The position numbers and the translations under genes were made by a program. Source: Gammaproteobacteria bacterium (GTDB lineage Bacteria > Pseudomonadota > Gammaproteobacteria > Xanthomonadales > SZUA-36). Taken from it: a DNA stretch of 64,000 bases. Location: the NCBI GenBank assembly GCA_024279945.1, contig JAJRRA010000077.1, forward strand, positions 26,154-90,153, written 5' to 3'. Of this stretch, positions 34,686 to 43,076 are shown piece after piece. The notes under the pieces were generated by a model. It had not been told where the DNA came from and ran no database searches. It saw only the letters and a list, made by a program, of their open reading frames with translations. Each line of letters starts with the position of its first letter. Within the stretch, counting starts at the first letter, position 1.

Positions 34686-37600
34686 AAACATTATTCGATG
34701 GTCAGTCGCAAATCGTTTCCTGGTCATCCTGGCCAGTATTTTGCTGGCTGCCTGGGGTATCAAGATACTCCTGATCACCCCCGTTGATGCATTGCCTGAC
34801 CTGTCCGATGTCCAGGTCATCATCAAGACACCGTATCCGGGCCAGGCACCTCAGGTGGTTGAAGATCAGGTGACTTATCCCCTGACTACGGCCATGCTGT
34901 CGGTGCCGGGCGCGGAAACCGTGCGTGGCTACTCCTTTTTCGGGGACTCCTTCGTTTACATTATTTTCAAAGATGGAACAGACTTGTACTGGGCCCGGTC
35001 CAGGGTGCTGGAATATCTGAACCAGGTGTCAGGCCAGTTACCGCCTTCAGCGAAGCCGGCACTGGGCCCCGATGCCACCGGCGTTGGCTGGGTGTATGAG
35101 TATGCGCTGGTGGACCGCACCGGCAAGCACGACCTTTCTCAACTCAGGTCCATCCAGGACTGGTTTCTTAAGTATGAGTTGCAAACAGTACCAGGTGTGT
35201 CTGAAGTCGCGACCATCGGTGGTATGGTCCGTCAGTATCAGGTCGTGGTCAAACCGGACGCCCTGAGGGCTTACAACTTACCCCTGTCCAAAATCAGAAC
35301 AGCGATTCAACGTGGAAACCAGGAAGTGGGTGGATCCGTAATCGAAATGGGTGAAGCAGAATACATGGTTCGCGCGACGGGCTATTTGAAGTCGGTCGAG
35401 GACCTTGGCGCCATTCCTCTGGGCATGAATGAAAGAGGTACCCCAATCCGCCTGGCAGATGTGGCTGATATCCGCCTGGGGCCGCAACTGCGGCGCGGTA
35501 TCGCGGAACTGAATGGGGAAGGTGAGGTTGTCGGTGGCGTGATCGTCATGCGTTTTGGCGAAAATGCACGCACCACCATTCAGGGTGTCAAGGATCGTCT
35601 GGAAAAATTGAAAAAAAGTCTGCCCGAGGGGGTGGAGATTGTTACTACCTATGACCGTTCAAGCCTGATAAGCCGGGCGGTTGAAACCCTGCAGAGTAAG
35701 CTGGCGGAGGAGTTCCTTGTTGTTGTGCTGGTTTGCCTCGTTTTCCTTTTTCATATCCGTTCATCGCTGGTTATTATTCTCAGCCTTCCACTGGGCATAC
35801 TGATTGCTCTGATCGTGATGCACATGCAGGGGCTGAATGCCAACATCATGTCGCTGGGTGGCATCGCCATCGCCATCGGCGCCATGGTCGATGCAGCCAT
35901 CGTGATGATCGAGACCGTCCATAAAAAAATGGAACACGAGGACTACGATGTCAAAGCGCACTGGTCGGTGGTCACCGAGGCCGCTGTAGAAGTGGGGCCG
36001 CCGCTGTTCTTTTCTCTGCTGATTATTACCTTCAGCTTTTTGCCGGTGTTTTCCCTGCAGGCTCAGGAGGGGCGGATGTTCGCCCCGCTGGCGTACACCA
36101 AGACCTATGCCATGGCGGCTGCGGCCGGATTGTCGGTCACGCTCGTCCCCGTCCTGATGGGTTATTTTATCCGGGGAAAGATACTTCCCGAGCACCGCAA
36201 TCCGATCAATCGGGCGCTGATCTGGGCTTACCGGCCTTTGATTGCACAGGTCACGAAACACCCATGGCGAGTGATGGCCGCAGCCCTGGTTCTGGTGATT
36301 GTCGGCTTCTGGCCGGCTAATAAACTGGGTTCAGAATTCATGCCGGACCTGAATGAGGGCGACATTCTTTATATGCCTACGGCCTTCCCCGGAATATCGA
36401 TCGGCAAGGCCCAGGAACTGTTGCAGCAGACCAACAAACTGATTCGCTTGGTACCGGAAGTGAAGTCGGCATTCGGAAAAATTGGCAGGGCGGATACAGC
36501 AACGGATCCGGCACCACTGACGATGATAGAAACGGTGGTTCAACTCAAGCCGAAATCTGAATGGCGTGAGGGGGTTGATATGGAAGATATCAAGTGGGAA
36601 CTTAATCAGACGGTGAAAATCCCCGGCCTGACCAATGCCTGGGTGTGGCCAATCAAAACCCGGATCGACATGCTGGCCACCGGGATCAAGACCCCGGTCG
36701 GGATCAAGATTGCCGGCCCCGAACTCAGCGTAATCCAGAAAATTGGTGAAGATATCGAGAAAATTCTCAAAACGGTTCCCGGTACCGCGTCGGCCTTTTC
36801 CGAGCGGGTAGCAGGGGGACGTTATGTCACGATCGATATCATGCGTGATCAGGCGTCACGCTACGGCCTGAATATTGACGATGTCCAGGACGTTGTGCAA
36901 ACGGCGATCGGTGGAATGAATGTGACCGAAACTGTCGAGGGCCTGGAACGTTATCCGGTAAACCTGCGCTATCCCAGGGGCTATCGTGATTCGCTCGAGA
37001 CCCTGAAAAACCTGGTTGTGATTACTCCATCCGGAGGGCAAATCCCCCTGTCTGCAGTGGCGAACCTGACCATTGATGATGGTCCTCCCCTGATCAAGAG
37101 TGAAAATGCACGGCTTAACGGCTGGATTTATGTCGATATCGATGGCGTCGATTTGGGCACCTATGTCCAGAATGCCCAGAAGGCCGTCAACGATCAACTG
37201 GACTTGCCTGCGGGCTATTCGGTCAACTGGTCGGGGCAATACGAGTATATGGAACGGGCCAAGGCGAGGCTTGCTACCGTCATTCCGGTCACGTTAGTAA
37301 TTATCGTTCTCCTGCTGTTCCTGAACTTCAAGAACATGACCGAAGTTCTGATCATCATGGGCACACTGCCCACTGCTCTGGTCGGGGGAATCTGGTTGCT
37401 CTATCTGCTCGATTACCACATCTCGGTTGCGGTGGGTGTCGGCTTTATTGCGCTGGCCGGTGTGGCGGTGGAAATCGGTGTAGTGATGCTGGTTTATCTC
37501 AAGCAGGCTCTTCACAGCCACCGGCATGAGGCGGAGGAAGCCGGCCGAACGTTGACGCGGGAGGATCTTTCCAGTGCTGTAGTCGACGGGGCATTGATGC

Positions 37601-37824
37601 GTGTCCGACCCATCATGATGACGGTTGCCGCGATCATTGCCGGTTTGCTGCCCATCATGCTGGGTACCGGCACCGGATCCGAAGTAATGCGACGAATTGC
37701 CGCACCGATGGTGGGAGGCATGGTTAGCGCCACCATTCTCACCCTGGCAGTCATTCCCGCGACTTTCCTTATCTGGCAGAGCTACCGCCTTAAAAAGGCA
37801 GATCGTGAAACAGAGAATGGGTGA
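34678..37824 (+). CDS. cusA: CusA-type heavy-metal RND transporter
   Basis: A 1048-residue inner-membrane proton antiporter with 12 spans and two large periplasmic loops. Methionines known from E. coli CusA to conduct Cu(I)/Ag(I) have counterparts: ILYMPTAFPGISIGKA, DPAPLTMIETVVQLKP and RIDMLATGIKTPVGIKIAG. This favours copper/silver over the zinc/cobalt (Czc) branch. The start is ATG 34678 (MIENIIRWSVANRFLV), not the earlier in-frame ATG inside cusB. It is coupled to cusB by an eight-base overlap. Confidence 0.93.
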   Translation: MIENIIRWSVANRFLVILASILLAAWGIKILLITPVDALPDLSDVQVIIKTPYPGQAPQVVEDQVTYPLTTAMLSVPGAETVRGYSFFGDSFVYIIFKDGTDLYWARSRVLEYLNQVSGQLPPSAKPALGPDATGVGWVYEYALVDRTGKHDLSQLRSIQDWFLKYELQTVPGVSEVATIGGMVRQYQVVVKPDALRAYNLPLSKIRTAIQRGNQEVGGSVIEMGEAEYMVRATGYLKSVEDLGAIPLGMNERGTPIRLADVADIRLGPQLRRGIAELNGEGEVVGGVIVMRFGENARTTIQGVKDRLEKLKKSLPEGVEIVTTYDRSSLISRAVETLQSKLAEEFLVVVLVCLVFLFHIRSSLVIILSLPLGILIALIVMHMQGLNANIMSLGGIAIAIGAMVDAAIVMIETVHKKMEHEDYDVKAHWSVVTEAAVEVGPPLFFSLLIITFSFLPVFSLQAQEGRMFAPLAYTKTYAMAAAAGLSVTLVPVLMGYFIRGKILPEHRNPINRALIWAYRPLIAQVTKHPWRVMAAALVLVIVGFWPANKLGSEFMPDLNEGDILYMPTAFPGISIGKAQELLQQTNKLIRLVPEVKSAFGKIGRADTATDPAPLTMIETVVQLKPKSEWREGVDMEDIKWELNQTVKIPGLTNAWVWPIKTRIDMLATGIKTPVGIKIAGPELSVIQKIGEDIEKILKTVPGTASAFSERVAGGRYVTIDIMRDQASRYGLNIDDVQDVVQTAIGGMNVTETVEGLERYPVNLRYPRGYRDSLETLKNLVVITPSGGQIPLSAVANLTIDDGPPLIKSENARLNGWIYVDIDGVDLGTYVQNAQKAVNDQLDLPAGYSVNWSGQYEYMERAKARLATVIPVTLVIIVLLLFLNFKNMTEVLIIMGTLPTALVGGIWLLYLLDYHISVAVGVGFIALAGVAVEIGVVMLVYLKQALHSHRHEAEEAGRTLTREDLSSAVVDGALMRVRPIMMTVAAIIAGLLPIMLGTGTGSEVMRRIAAPMVGGMVSATILTLAVIPATFLIWQSYRLKKADRETENG

Positions 37825-37901
37825 ACTGGAGATTAATGAGCAGGCCCGCCATTGGAACCAATGACGCATACGTGGTCTATACTTACTGAGTCATTAAAAG
37901 A

Positions 37902-38420
37902 ATGAAACGGGTAAACAACAATAGCAGCCGCACGCACTCCTGGAGGAGGCAATTCAGCCTTCTGCTGGCAGTCGTGTGGTTGCTGTCCTTTCTCCAGCCA
38001 TGTCTGTTGGCGGCGGGTGGGACTGCTTACGCTTCTTTCTCAGAAGATCATCAGGCTCATCAGCACGAATCGGTGGGCGATGATCACCATAAAGCTTCCT
38101 TAAATAATGATCAGCACCGGAAAGCTGATGTTCAAGGAAACCATCAGGGATGTGACAACTGTCCGACCGGACACAGCGGTTCGGATGATTGTTGCCCTGA
38201 TGTTTCCAGTTGTTGTTCAGATCAACCATCTTACATAAGCAGTCTGCCCAACAAGGCCGATTCGAAAGATTTCGGTCACAAGCATTCGGGCTTCAGCTTT
38301 CCTGCACTGTTTTCACTGGAGGATCAGGCGCAACCGCTTACGCGGTTTTCTCATACTCCTCCCGAACATTTCCCGCCTGGGCCATCCGTCCAAACTAAGT
38401 ATCGCGTTTATCTGAAATAG
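37902..38420 (+). CDS. Secreted Cys/His-rich protein, second of three
   Basis: A 172-residue exported protein: signal segment FSLLLAVVWLLSFLQPCLLA, then a His/Asp-rich part (HQAHQHESVGDDHHK) and CDNCPTGHSGSDDCCPDVSSCC. The ending has FSHTPPEHFPPGPS, loosely like the proline-rich tail of the other two small proteins. Such composition is typical of periplasmic metal buffers encoded with efflux pumps. It lies 77 bases behind cusA and before the Rieske gene. No family can be named with certainty. Confidence 0.72.
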   Translation: MKRVNNNSSRTHSWRRQFSLLLAVVWLLSFLQPCLLAAGGTAYASFSEDHQAHQHESVGDDHHKASLNNDQHRKADVQGNHQGCDNCPTGHSGSDDCCPDVSSCCSDQPSYISSLPNKADSKDFGHKHSGFSFPALFSLEDQAQPLTRFSHTPPEHFPPGPSVQTKYRVYLK

Positions 38421-38468
38421 CAACGTCCTCAGTCTTTCCGTTTTTCCGGTTTGCCTAAAGAGGTTGTT

Positions 38469-39140
38469 ATGAAAAAACAAAAAGCTCCAGAAGATAAGTT
38501 GACCCGTTCAGCGGGTACAAAATCAGGACAGGAAGGTGATTCGTCTGACAGCTCATCTTCGCGTCGTAAATTTCTAATTTCAGCGACTGCTGCAGTTGGC
38601 GTAACGGGGGCGGCTATCGCCGCGTGGCCTTTTATCGCCTCGTGGCGCCCCAGCGCCAGGGCGAGATCAATTGGTGCTCCCATTCAAATTGATATAAGCA
38701 AAATGGAACCTGGCGCCCGCATTACGGTGATGTGGCAGGGGAAACCCGTCTGGGCTGTGCGGCGCACGCTCGATACGCTGGAAGGGCTTTCCCACGAACA
38801 TCTGAGGGACCGCTTGAGAGACCCAGATTCGAAAGTGGATTCCCAGCAACCGGCCTATGCACAAAATGCACTGCGGTCAATAAAGCCGGAATTTTTCATT
38901 GTGATTGCCATCTGCACGCATTTGGGCTGCGTCCCGTTGTGGCGTCCGGACTATCCGGCAAAACGTATCGATGATGATTGGATGGGAGGGTATTTCTGCC
39001 CCTGCCATAAATCAAAATTTGATATGGCCGGCCGGGTGTTCAAGGCCGTGCCGGCCCCAACCAACCTGGTCATTCCACCACACAGGTACCTGAGTCCAGA
39101 CCTGGTGGAAATTGGGTTTGATGACTTAAGCAATAGCTAA
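38469..39140 (+). CDS. Rieske [2Fe-2S] protein (cytochrome bc1-type subunit), lone copy
   Basis: 223 residues. A twin-arginine-type start SSRRKFLISATAAVG is followed by one membrane span, then a Rieske domain: cluster box 1 CTHLGCVPLW near residue 146 and box 2 CPCHKSKFDMAG near 174, with GRVFKAVPAPTNLVIPP after. Box 2 has Lys where bc1 proteins usually have Gly (CPCHGS). An 18-residue shorter start at ATG 38469 is used because AAAGAGG precedes it. No cytochrome b or c1 gene lies nearby, so it is either a duplicate PetA moved into the island or the electron donor of another complex. Confidence 0.85.
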   Translation: MKKQKAPEDKLTRSAGTKSGQEGDSSDSSSSRRKFLISATAAVGVTGAAIAAWPFIASWRPSARARSIGAPIQIDISKMEPGARITVMWQGKPVWAVRRTLDTLEGLSHEHLRDRLRDPDSKVDSQQPAYAQNALRSIKPEFFIVIAICTHLGCVPLWRPDYPAKRIDDDWMGGYFCPCHKSKFDMAGRVFKAVPAPTNLVIPPHRYLSPDLVEIGFDDLSNS

Positions 39141-39210
39141 TGACAATCGGGTGGCGGCGCTCTGGGATGTCTTGCTGGCGAATGTGGCAAGTCTCCAGGA
39201 AGTTAAAGTC

Positions 39211-39243
39211 ATGCCATACAACATAACAGAGGAACATTTATGA
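39211..39243 (+). other. Possible 10-codon leader ORF overlapping the PII-like gene
   Basis: ATG at 39211 opens a short frame (MPYNITEEHL) whose TGA overlaps the ATG of the next gene as ATGA. CCAGGA lies about 11 bases before it, and the true ribosome site of the PII-like gene, AGAGGAAC, is inside it. This could couple translation, but such short frames arise by chance easily. Confidence 0.2.
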
Positions 39244-39566
39244 GTATCAAACGAATTACTGCCATTGTTCCGACAGAATCATTGCCGGAACTTGAGAAAT
39301 ATCTGCGTGCCGCCGGTGTGCCTGGAATGACGATCAACGACGTGTGTGGTTTTGGCGAGCACGTCAATTATTTCAGCCGCGACCTGCTGATGAGTAATGC
39401 ACGCGTGGAAATATTTATCGGGATTGAGAGATGCCAGGAAGTTATCGATGTCGTTAAGTGTTTTGCTGAAGAAACACATGTGACAGCGGGTATTTTGACG
39501 GTGGAAAGTATTGAGCGCCTGGTCAATCTGAACACGGGTAAAGATGTCCCGGGGGCAGATCTATAG
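39240..39566 (+). CDS. PII-like protein of the metal-efflux-linked group (PII-NG type)
   Basis: A 108-residue trimeric-ferredoxin-like PII relative: KRITAIVPTESLPELEKYL, GMTINDVCGFGEHVNYF where the T-loop would start, NARVEIFIGIERCQEVIDVV and a C-terminal helix. It lacks the uridylylation Tyr region of GlnB/GlnK. A distinct branch called PII-NG is known to be encoded with heavy-metal RND pumps, and the setting beside cusCBA fits it. It probably senses a small molecule or metal for the efflux system. Its stop overlaps the next small gene by one base. Confidence 0.8.
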   Translation: MSIKRITAIVPTESLPELEKYLRAAGVPGMTINDVCGFGEHVNYFSRDLLMSNARVEIFIGIERCQEVIDVVKCFAEETHVTAGILTVESIERLVNLNTGKDVPGADL

Positions 39567-39712
39567 TGGAATGGTTTTCGGCTAATTCATTTTTCATACT
39601 TCTGTTGCTGGTCTGTGTAGGGATGCATTTTTTTGGTCATGGCCATGGTCACGGCCGACAGCACGACAAGCATGTGGACGATTCTGAGGCCCGCTCTGAA
39701 CAAGACCGTTAA
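39566..39712 (+). CDS. DUF2933-like small His-rich membrane protein
   Basis: A GTG at 39566, sharing one base with the stop of the PII-like gene, opens 48 codons: start EWFSANSFFILLLLVCVGMH, then FFGHGHGHGRQHDKH and a charged tail ending SEQDR. One membrane span followed by a His/Gly cluster is exactly the DUF2933 form, a group frequent in copper and mercury gene clusters. The gene is short and easily missed. It overlaps the start of the flavoprotein gene by 41 bases if that begins at 39672. Confidence 0.7.
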   Translation: MEWFSANSFFILLLLVCVGMHFFGHGHGHGRQHDKHVDDSEARSEQDR

Positions 39713-40820
39713 AATCGTTGGCGCCGGACCGGCTGGTCTCAGTGCAGCCATTGCTGCCCGGGCCGCCGGGGCCAGCGTCGATGTATTTGAAAAACGCCGG
39801 GATGTGGGCGCCCGCTTCCACGGTGATTTCCAGGGCCTGGAGAACTGGACCAGCGATCAGGACGTACTGGCCGAATTGGAGCAATTGGGTATCCGGTGCA
39901 TTTTTGATCACACCCCCGTTCATGAAGTCATCTGTTTTGATCCGGCCGGTCAGGAGTTTCGTTTGCATTCATCAAGGCCGCTGTTTTACCTGGTAAGCCG
40001 GGGCCCGGGTGTCGGATCCCTCGATTGGGCCTTGAAATCCCAGGCGATGGTGGAGGGCGCTACGATCCACTTCAGCAACAGGAAACGTAAGCTGGAGGAT
40101 GGAGGTGTTGTGGCTGAAGGACCGCACCGGCCGGATGTCATTGCTGCAGGTTTTTTGTTTGAAACGGACATGGCTGACGGATACTACGTTGCAGTCGGGG
40201 ATCAACTTGCGCCGGCCGGGTACAGTTATCTTTTGATCTGGCAGGGTCGGGGGACGGTTGCAACATGCCTGTTCAAAAAATTCCACGATGAGCGGGAATA
40301 TGTCGACAGAACGGTTGAATTTTTCAAAGACAAAGTGGGATTACGCTGGTCATCGGCTCGTCCGTTCGGAGGTAGCGGCAATTCCAGTCGAGTGAAAAAA
40401 GTCACGCTCGGTTCGCGACTCTATGCCGGGGAAGCGGCGGGTTTTCAGGATGCTCTTTTTGGCTTTGGGCTTCGTTACGCACTGGTCTCGGGGAGTCTTG
40501 CCGGTCGTTCCCTCGCATTGGGGTTGACAGATTATGAAGAGCGCTGCCGGCAACGCCTTGTCGGTCTAAATAATACGGCAATTTTCAATCGTTGGCTTTA
40601 TTCAATGCTCGGCGACCGGGGCCGCTGTCTGGTGCTTGACCGGTTTGTGAGAGGGCGTGATCCGCGCCGCCTGTTAGGCCGTATTTATGCTCCTGCCCGC
40701 TGGAAAAGCCTGTTGTCGATGCTGGTGCCGAAATTTCCCCTGATGCGATCTGAACAATATCACCACGACTGCAGTTGCAGTTGGTGCCGATGTCAGAAAG
40801 CAGCAGCCCTGGCGAGGTAA
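39672..40820 (+). CDS. FAD-dependent oxidoreductase with Cys/His C-terminal tail
   Basis: A 382-residue flavoprotein related to the geranylgeranyl-reductase/FixC group: VKIVGAGPAGLSAAIAARAA near residue 14 binds the FAD ADP part, FGGSGNSSRVKKVTLGSRLY and AGEAAGFQDALFGFGLRYAL near 245-270 the second site. The end is striking: EQYHHDCSCSWCRCQKAA, five thiols/His ligands within 13 residues, suggesting a metal site at the C-terminus. ATG 39672 is the closest plausible start; upstream starts overlap the DUF2933-like gene further. It precedes the ABC permease by three bases, hence one operon. Substrate unknown. Confidence 0.75.
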   Translation: MWTILRPALNKTVKIVGAGPAGLSAAIAARAAGASVDVFEKRRDVGARFHGDFQGLENWTSDQDVLAELEQLGIRCIFDHTPVHEVICFDPAGQEFRLHSSRPLFYLVSRGPGVGSLDWALKSQAMVEGATIHFSNRKRKLEDGGVVAEGPHRPDVIAAGFLFETDMADGYYVAVGDQLAPAGYSYLLIWQGRGTVATCLFKKFHDEREYVDRTVEFFKDKVGLRWSSARPFGGSGNSSRVKKVTLGSRLYAGEAAGFQDALFGFGLRYALVSGSLAGRSLALGLTDYEERCRQRLVGLNNTAIFNRWLYSMLGDRGRCLVLDRFVRGRDPRRLLGRIYAPARWKSLLSMLVPKFPLMRSEQYHHDCSCSWCRCQKAAALAR

Positions 40821-40823
40821 AGA

Positions 40824-41954
40824 ATGCTGAGGTTTATTCTTCGACAACTGCTGCACGATCCGGTCCGGACCGCCCTGACCATAACAGCCATGGCTGCAGT
40901 CGTTGCCGTGATCCTGGTGCTTGAAGGGTTTAACGAGGGTTTGCTTGCGCAGTTGCGCAGTGCGGTTATCAATCGTGATGCCGATTTGATCGTTACCCAG
41001 GCGGGTGTGTCCAACATGACGGCCACGCGCTCGATCCTGCCTCAATTTGCCCGGCGCGATGTCGAGGCGGTGGAAGGGGTGGCCGCTGCTGATCCCCTTA
41101 CTGGTATTTCCATGATTTATAGGCAAGGTGACCGGCGGGCTCCGGTCTCCCTGCTGGTTTTTGACACCGGTGGTGGCCCCAGTCGGTTGCTTGCAGGATC
41201 CGGCCCGAAGCAAGTACGGGACATCGTCATCGATCAGTCGCTGGCAGACAAGTTCGACCTGGAGATTGGTCAGCCCTTCATCCTGTCAGACTTTGAATTT
41301 AAAATTTCCGGAATTGCCCAGGGTGCTGCAGCCTTCTTCACACCTTTTGCTTTTATTCGATACGACGACCTGATCGACTTTTACCTCCAATCGGATGTTG
41401 CCGCAGATATCACGACTTTTCCGATGTTGAGTTTTCTTCTGCTTGAGTTGAAAGATAATGTGGACCGGCAGGTCGTCGCCCGCCGGATTGAAGAGGCGGT
41501 ACCCAGTGTGGATGTTTTTACACCGGAAGCGCTGGCGGAAAACGATAAAGCGCTCGGAAACGCCCTCATGGGACCGATCTTCAGATTCATGATCGACGTG
41601 GCTTATGTCATTGGGATACTGGTCACGGGTATCATCATGTTTTCCGCAGTGAATGCGCGACGTCATGATTTTGGTGTCCTTAAGGCCCTGGGGTTTTCAC
41701 ATGGCTTCCTCAGCCTGTCGGTGGTCATTGAATCGCTGATTCTGGCGCTGGTCGCGATCCCTCTTGGAATATTTTTCGCGCGCTTTATAGCAGCAGCATT
41801 TGAGGCGGCGATGCCGCTGTATCTCATTCTGGCCTCCGAACCCCTGTCGGTTATCCGTACCGCAGTCGCCTGTCTTGTGTTTGCCGTACTCGGGGCGCTG
41901 GCGCCGATTCACATCATTCGCCGGCTTGATCCCGGCCTGGTTTTCAGGAGCTGA
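40824..41954 (+). CDS. FtsX/MacB-type ABC permease 1
   Basis: A 376-residue protein with one span near residue 15-40, a periplasmic domain (DADLIVTQAGVSNMTATRSI near 52) and three spans after 250 (AYVIGILVTGIIMFSAVNAR, VIESLILALVAIPLGIFFAR). This is the MacB/LolCE four-span arrangement. The sequence RRHDFGVLKALGFSHGF is the coupling helix that touches the ATPase. It forms a heterodimer with the next protein, which shares the DVWVMQQGVSNMH-type motif. Cargo is unknown. Confidence 0.85.
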   Translation: MLRFILRQLLHDPVRTALTITAMAAVVAVILVLEGFNEGLLAQLRSAVINRDADLIVTQAGVSNMTATRSILPQFARRDVEAVEGVAAADPLTGISMIYRQGDRRAPVSLLVFDTGGGPSRLLAGSGPKQVRDIVIDQSLADKFDLEIGQPFILSDFEFKISGIAQGAAAFFTPFAFIRYDDLIDFYLQSDVAADITTFPMLSFLLLELKDNVDRQVVARRIEEAVPSVDVFTPEALAENDKALGNALMGPIFRFMIDVAYVIGILVTGIIMFSAVNARRHDFGVLKALGFSHGFLSLSVVIESLILALVAIPLGIFFARFIAAAFEAAMPLYLILASEPLSVIRTAVACLVFAVLGALAPIHIIRRLDPGLVFRS

Positions 41955-41956
41955 AT

Positions 41957-43066
41957 ATGTGGCGGTGGACCATCAGCAGCCTTTTTTCCCAACCGCTGGC
42001 TTTGATCGCGAGCATTGCTACGGCTGCAAGCGCTTTCCTGCTGGTTCTGGTTTTCGAAGCGGTGTATGACGGTGAAGCTGAGCAGGTAGTGGCTTACCTG
42101 AAACACGCTGATGCTGATGTCTGGGTCATGCAGCAGGGTGTATCAAATATGCACATGGCCACTTCCTACCTGTCGGATTACAAAACCAAACAGGTTCGCG
42201 ATGTCCCCGGAGTCGCCGGAGTTGACCAGATTCTGTATCTCAATACGGTGGTCAAGAGCGGTGGCCAGCCGTGGTTTTCCTTCATCGTCGGGCTCGATGT
42301 GCCAGATACCCGTGCCGGCCCCTGGGCCATGGCGGCGGGACGATCGCTGCCCGGGCCGGGTGAGGTGGTGGTACCGGCCGTTTTTGCCGGGATGACCGGT
42401 TTGGCCCTGGGCGGCAAAGTACGTATTACCGATCGTGACTTCACAGTGGTCGGTCTTTCTGAAGGCACTTTCTCGATGGCTAATTCGGTCATTTTTGTGA
42501 CCCGGCGTGACCTTGAAGACATCATGACTTCACTGGATATCGTGAGCTATATCCTGGTCAAGGCAGAGACCGGAGTTGACCCTGCGGCTCTCGCAAATGA
42601 TATCGAGCGCGATGTGGACAAGGTCACTGCGATTCCCTCTGGGCAGTTTGTTTTCAATGACCGGAATATGGCCGTTCAGATGGGAGTAGAAACCATCGCG
42701 CTGATGACACTTATTGGTGCGTCACTGGCGGTGTTGCTGGTGGCCTTCGCTATTTATTCTTTGATTGCGCGCCAGAGGCGCGAACTGGCAGTGGTTAAGG
42801 CTCTGGGCGCGTCCAACCGGACGGTGTACCTGAGCGTCGCTTTTCAGGCCGCAGGCATCACATTGGCGAGTATTGTGCTTTCCGTCCTGCTCGCCATGCT
42901 GTTGATGCCGGCTGCAACGGCTTTGATTCCCCAGTTGACCTTGAAATTAACCCTGGCGTCAGTTGGACGGATTGCTGTCGTCGGCGCCGTGGTAGCACTG
43001 ATCGCCTCACTCATTCCGGCTCGCCAGGGTGCGCGAGTCGATCCATTGTCCGCCTTTCATGCATGA
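41957..43066 (+). CDS. FtsX/MacB-type ABC permease 2
   Basis: A 369-residue paralogue of the preceding permease: LIASIATAASAFLLVLVFEA forms span one, HADADVWVMQQGVSNMHMAT near 50 is shared with permease 1, and three spans follow 240, with RRELAVVKALGASNRTVYLS as ATPase contact. The two permeases lie two bases apart, and the ATPase gene begins ten bases later, so a heteromeric LolCDE/MacB-like exporter is coded. It probably pulls a periplasmic or membrane-anchored substrate rather than transporting through the membrane, as known for this family. Confidence 0.85.
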   Translation: MWRWTISSLFSQPLALIASIATAASAFLLVLVFEAVYDGEAEQVVAYLKHADADVWVMQQGVSNMHMATSYLSDYKTKQVRDVPGVAGVDQILYLNTVVKSGGQPWFSFIVGLDVPDTRAGPWAMAAGRSLPGPGEVVVPAVFAGMTGLALGGKVRITDRDFTVVGLSEGTFSMANSVIFVTRRDLEDIMTSLDIVSYILVKAETGVDPAALANDIERDVDKVTAIPSGQFVFNDRNMAVQMGVETIALMTLIGASLAVLLVAFAIYSLIARQRRELAVVKALGASNRTVYLSVAFQAAGITLASIVLSVLLAMLLMPAATALIPQLTLKLTLASVGRIAVVGAVVALIASLIPARQGARVDPLSAFHA

Positions 43067-43076
43067 GACCTGACTG

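Noticed and set aside
35761..37869. Long minus-strand frames within cusA
   Set aside because: They are His/Asp-rich translations of the reverse of membrane segments, typical of shadow frames; cusA itself is certain.
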